From Lewinella sp. LCG006 (GTDB lineage: Bacteria > Bacteroidota > Bacteroidia > Chitinophagales > Saprospiraceae), in NCBI RefSeq assembly GCF_040784935.1, contig NZ_CP160680.1:2285501-2349500 (forward strand): 64,000 nt of DNA, written 5' to 3'. The position numbers were made by a program, and so were the translations under genes. Below are positions 62,211 to 64,000 of the stretch, piece by piece; within the stretch, counting starts at the first letter, position 1, and the number at the start of each line of letters is the position of its first letter. Below the pieces are notes generated by a model. It was not told where the DNA came from. It worked only from the letters and a program-made list of their open reading frames with translations, and made no database searches.

Positions 62211-63302
62211 TTCTCGTAACAATTGATAATCAATAAATAAGACGGCGGACAATAGGAATATCGCACCTGCTTGGTGCAATACCCCCAAGCCAACGGGAAT
62301 AATACCAACACTGTTGATAACCGTAAGAATACCCAATACGACTTGAGTTATCAACATACTTACCAACAGGTAAGATGCGCGCCTGATAAGCTGTGATTTG
62401 GTCGTCTTTAAGAGCTTCCAAACGAAATATAAAGCAATGATAGTCAACAGATAAGCTGTACCTCTATGCAGGAATTGGATCAGCGCTGGTTGAAACAAAG
62501 TCGCATCGTAGTTCACAAGGTTTTCCACATTCCACATCTCCGATTTAGTCAATACCTCCGGTACCCATTTTCCGTTCATATCAGGCCAGGTAGGATAGAA
62601 TAATCCGGCCTTGGCTCCTGACATGATTCCCCCCAGAATAATCTGTAGTGCAGTGATGCCCGTAAGTACTTTCGCCCAAGTTTTCAACACCCTATGTGGA
62701 AAACCTACGGGCTCGGGTTGAAACACTTTAAATACCGTCCATAGCAAGTACGAATAGAGGATACAAGCCAGAGATAAATGCATCGTCAACTTGTAGGCAT
62801 TCACCCAGGGGCGCTCAACGAGTCCGCTGGCCACCATGATCCAACCAAAAGACGCCACCACCGCTGCCAGTAGCACGGTAATCCCCAAACGCTTCATCAA
62901 GGGCCTGTCGAGCCACCCCTTGCGCCAAAAGATCACAAAGGGGATAGCGAACACAAATCCCATCAAACGCGCCCAGAGGCGATGAAAATACTCCCAGAAG
63001 TAGATAAACTTGAATTCTGATAAGCTCATTCCTTCATTAATCTTAGCATATTGGGGAGTAGCTTTGTAGTGATCAAACTCCGTGTTCCAGTCTGCTTCAT
63101 TGAGCGGAGGCAGGGTGCCTGTAACGATTTCCCATTTGGTAATGGATAAGCCAGAGCCCGTCAGGCGGGTAATCCCGCCAATGACGATCTGGCCAATAAT
63201 CATAATCACGCCCACTACCAGCCACCATTTCACGATTGGCCGGTAGCTCTTGATTCGTGCTGTACTTTTTTCGCCATCAAGCGTGCCTAGCTGTGTGTCC
63301 AT
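62208..63302 (-). CDS. ctaA: Cox15/CtaA-type heme A synthase
   Basis: 364 residues, eight membrane helices. Conserved His residues in YFWEYFHRLWARLMG, LTMHLSLACIL, FLHRGTAYLL and VLHQAGAIFLL bind heme, with GGITRLTGSGLSITKWEIVTG as the family N-terminal signature (short form GGITRLTGSGLSIT). Oxidises the C8 methyl of heme O to give heme A for aa3-type cytochrome oxidases. No ctaB neighbour in view. Confidence 0.93.
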   Translation of the reverse strand: MDTQLGTLDGEKSTARIKSYRPIVKWWLVVGVIMIIGQIVIGGITRLTGSGLSITKWEIVTGTLPPLNEADWNTEFDHYKATPQYAKINEGMSLSEFKFIYFWEYFHRLWARLMGFVFAIPFVIFWRKGWLDRPLMKRLGITVLLAAVVASFGWIMVASGLVERPWVNAYKLTMHLSLACILYSYLLWTVFKVFQPEPVGFPHRVLKTWAKVLTGITALQIILGGIMSGAKAGLFYPTWPDMNGKWVPEVLTKSEMWNVENLVNYDATLFQPALIQFLHRGTAYLLTIIALYFVWKLLKTTKSQLIRRASYLLVSMLITQVVLGILTVINSVGIIPVGLGVLHQAGAIFLLSAVLFIDYQLLRE

Positions 63303-63339
63303 TCCTGTTTATTTTTCTTGTATCATTCAAAGCAATTTT

Positions 63340-63905
63340 CCTATGCTTTTGTTTCGATGAATGCTTTTGGTAATAGGGTCTATTAATAGATTTTAATAAT
63401 TTTTTTTCTTTTTCCTTATTATTATTAGTGCTGTTAGTATGGTGGAGAAAAAAATAAGTTAAGTCTAGGTAAATTCATTGTTAATAAAATAGCTCCCTCA
63501 ACTAACACATTATTCACATACCAACCCCTTGAAAAATAAGGAATTTGCAAACTTATTCACAGTCGGTGGATTATTTGTCAACGGAATAACTTTTTTAAAA
63601 CCGGGTATGGAAATTTGACCTTTGAATGTCAATAACCATGAACGCTTTCCACCAAAAAAGGCCTTTTAGACAATAGCCCGATTTGCGCCTCCCTTCAGCT
63701 GTTGATAGATGTAGAGAAGTTGGGGCTTATCCCCCGTACTTTCCACAACGAATGTGGAAAAAGGATTTGGCTAACTGCTTGCTTTTTACGTACTTACAAG
63801 AAGTCAAAGAATAGCAATGTGGAAAACTTCATGAAGGTTATTTGCATACATTTGTTTTTGTGTAGTCCATGAGATGTTATTCACAATCTGATTATTATAG
63901 CGCTT
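63340..63905. other. Candidate replication origin (oriC): AT-rich region with DnaA boxes
   Basis: About 570 bp between ctaA and the SRAP gene without coding potential. TTWTNCACA boxes: TTATTCACA at 63510-63518, 63553-63561 and 63877-63885 (plus strand), TTTTCCACA at 63753-63761 and 63818-63826 (minus strand), and near-matches at 63740 and 63917. An extremely AT-rich stretch (63380-63480, including T-runs and TTATTATTATTAG) could be the unwinding element. No dnaA gene is in view, so this is based on box density and composition only. Confidence 0.55.
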
Positions 63906-64000
63906 ATGTGTGGTAGATATTCACAAGTTTTCACCCTTGCACAGGTGGAGCAGCAACTAGAGATGCCGTTGGATGGAAGCTCTGAGGTGGTGCCCAATTA
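63906..64000 (+). CDS. yedK: SRAP (HMCES/YedK) protein, 5' end only
   Basis: The first 31 codons from the ATG at 63906 read MCGRYSQVFTLAQVEQQLEM, continuing into VVPN at the window edge. Met-Cys-Gly-Arg-Tyr is diagnostic: Cys2 becomes the N-terminal residue and forms a covalent bond with abasic sites in single-stranded DNA, protecting them. The gene is cut by the window edge. Confidence 0.9.
   Translation, partial: MCGRYSQVFTLAQVEQQLEMPLDGSSEVVPN

Noticed and set aside
1-64000. tRNA, rRNA and prophage regions
   Set aside because: No cloverleaf, rRNA-like conserved stretch, integrase, capsid or tail gene was recognised on either strand.

Overview
The window is chromosomal DNA of a member of the Bacteroidota, most likely a marine Saprospiria/Lewinella-like bacterium. 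The basis is: several secreted proteins ending in type IX secretion (T9SS) sorting domains of both type A and the gliding-associated type B; many promoters fitting the Bacteroidota -7 box TAnnTTTG; and families typical of the phylum (DUF3127, DUF4292, DUF5723, methylmalonyl-CoA epimerase, Cox15-type heme A synthase). The genus is an inference. I see no rRNA, tRNA or CRISPR.

Layout. 1-3.2 kb: 3' part of a giant PKD/Ig-like surface protein. 3.3-6.7 kb: DUF3127 protein and molybdopterin genes (moaA, moaC, a MobB-like/MobA fusion), with a broken Uma2-type gene between moaA and moaC. 6.9-10.3 kb: mfd. 10.4-19.2 kb: a sorting-domain scrap, a DNRLRE surface protein, a YdjM-like membrane protein, an esterase, a C-terminal processing protease and a lipoprotein/beta-barrel pair. 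19.4-25.5 kb: an orphan Pycsar-effector-like membrane protein, an APH-type kinase, a LysM glucosaminidase, lptB and two small lipoproteins. 25.5-29.8 kb: pseudouridine catabolism (psuK, psuG) in one operon with a WecA/MraY-like transferase and a fluoride channel, divergent from a BtpA-family gene. 29.8-34.8 kb: GT2 glycosyltransferase, EnvC-like amidase activator, DUF4292 lipoprotein, TPR protein. 35-38.4 kb: epimerase, a YD-repeat-like secreted protein, a 55-residue membrane protein and dnaX. 38.5-48.2 kb: YdeI-CDGSH protein, an AT-rich toxin-antitoxin pair, sulfurtransferase, M14 peptidase, fatty acid desaturase, FtsX-type ABC permease, queD.

48.3-55.1 kb is the most accessory part. It holds a caspase-TPR-membrane protein, a compact orphan tyrosine autokinase cut by a complete IS630-family element (its TA duplication and inverted repeats can be read, and removing it restores the frame exactly), a nuclease-like/ImmA-IrrE metalloprotease fusion, and a TerB-like small protein. 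55.2-64 kb: a large T9SS type A protein, a lineage-restricted hypothetical, an RsmI-like methylase, scpA, ctaA, a 600-bp AT-rich non-coding region rich in DnaA-box sequences (candidate replication origin), and the first codons of an SRAP (YedK) gene.

Two structural themes stand out. First, a short repeat family (core CAC-GGTATT-nn-GTAC-nnn-GTA) lies just behind the 3' ends of four genes (mfd, envC-like, dnaX, M14 peptidase), always in the same orientation relative to that gene and next to a hairpin. Second, several hairpins overlap or enclose a TAnnTTTG promoter. Best candidates for undescribed biology are this 3'-end repeat, the nuclease-metalloprotease fusion and the Pycsar-effector-like protein with a degenerate HD domain.
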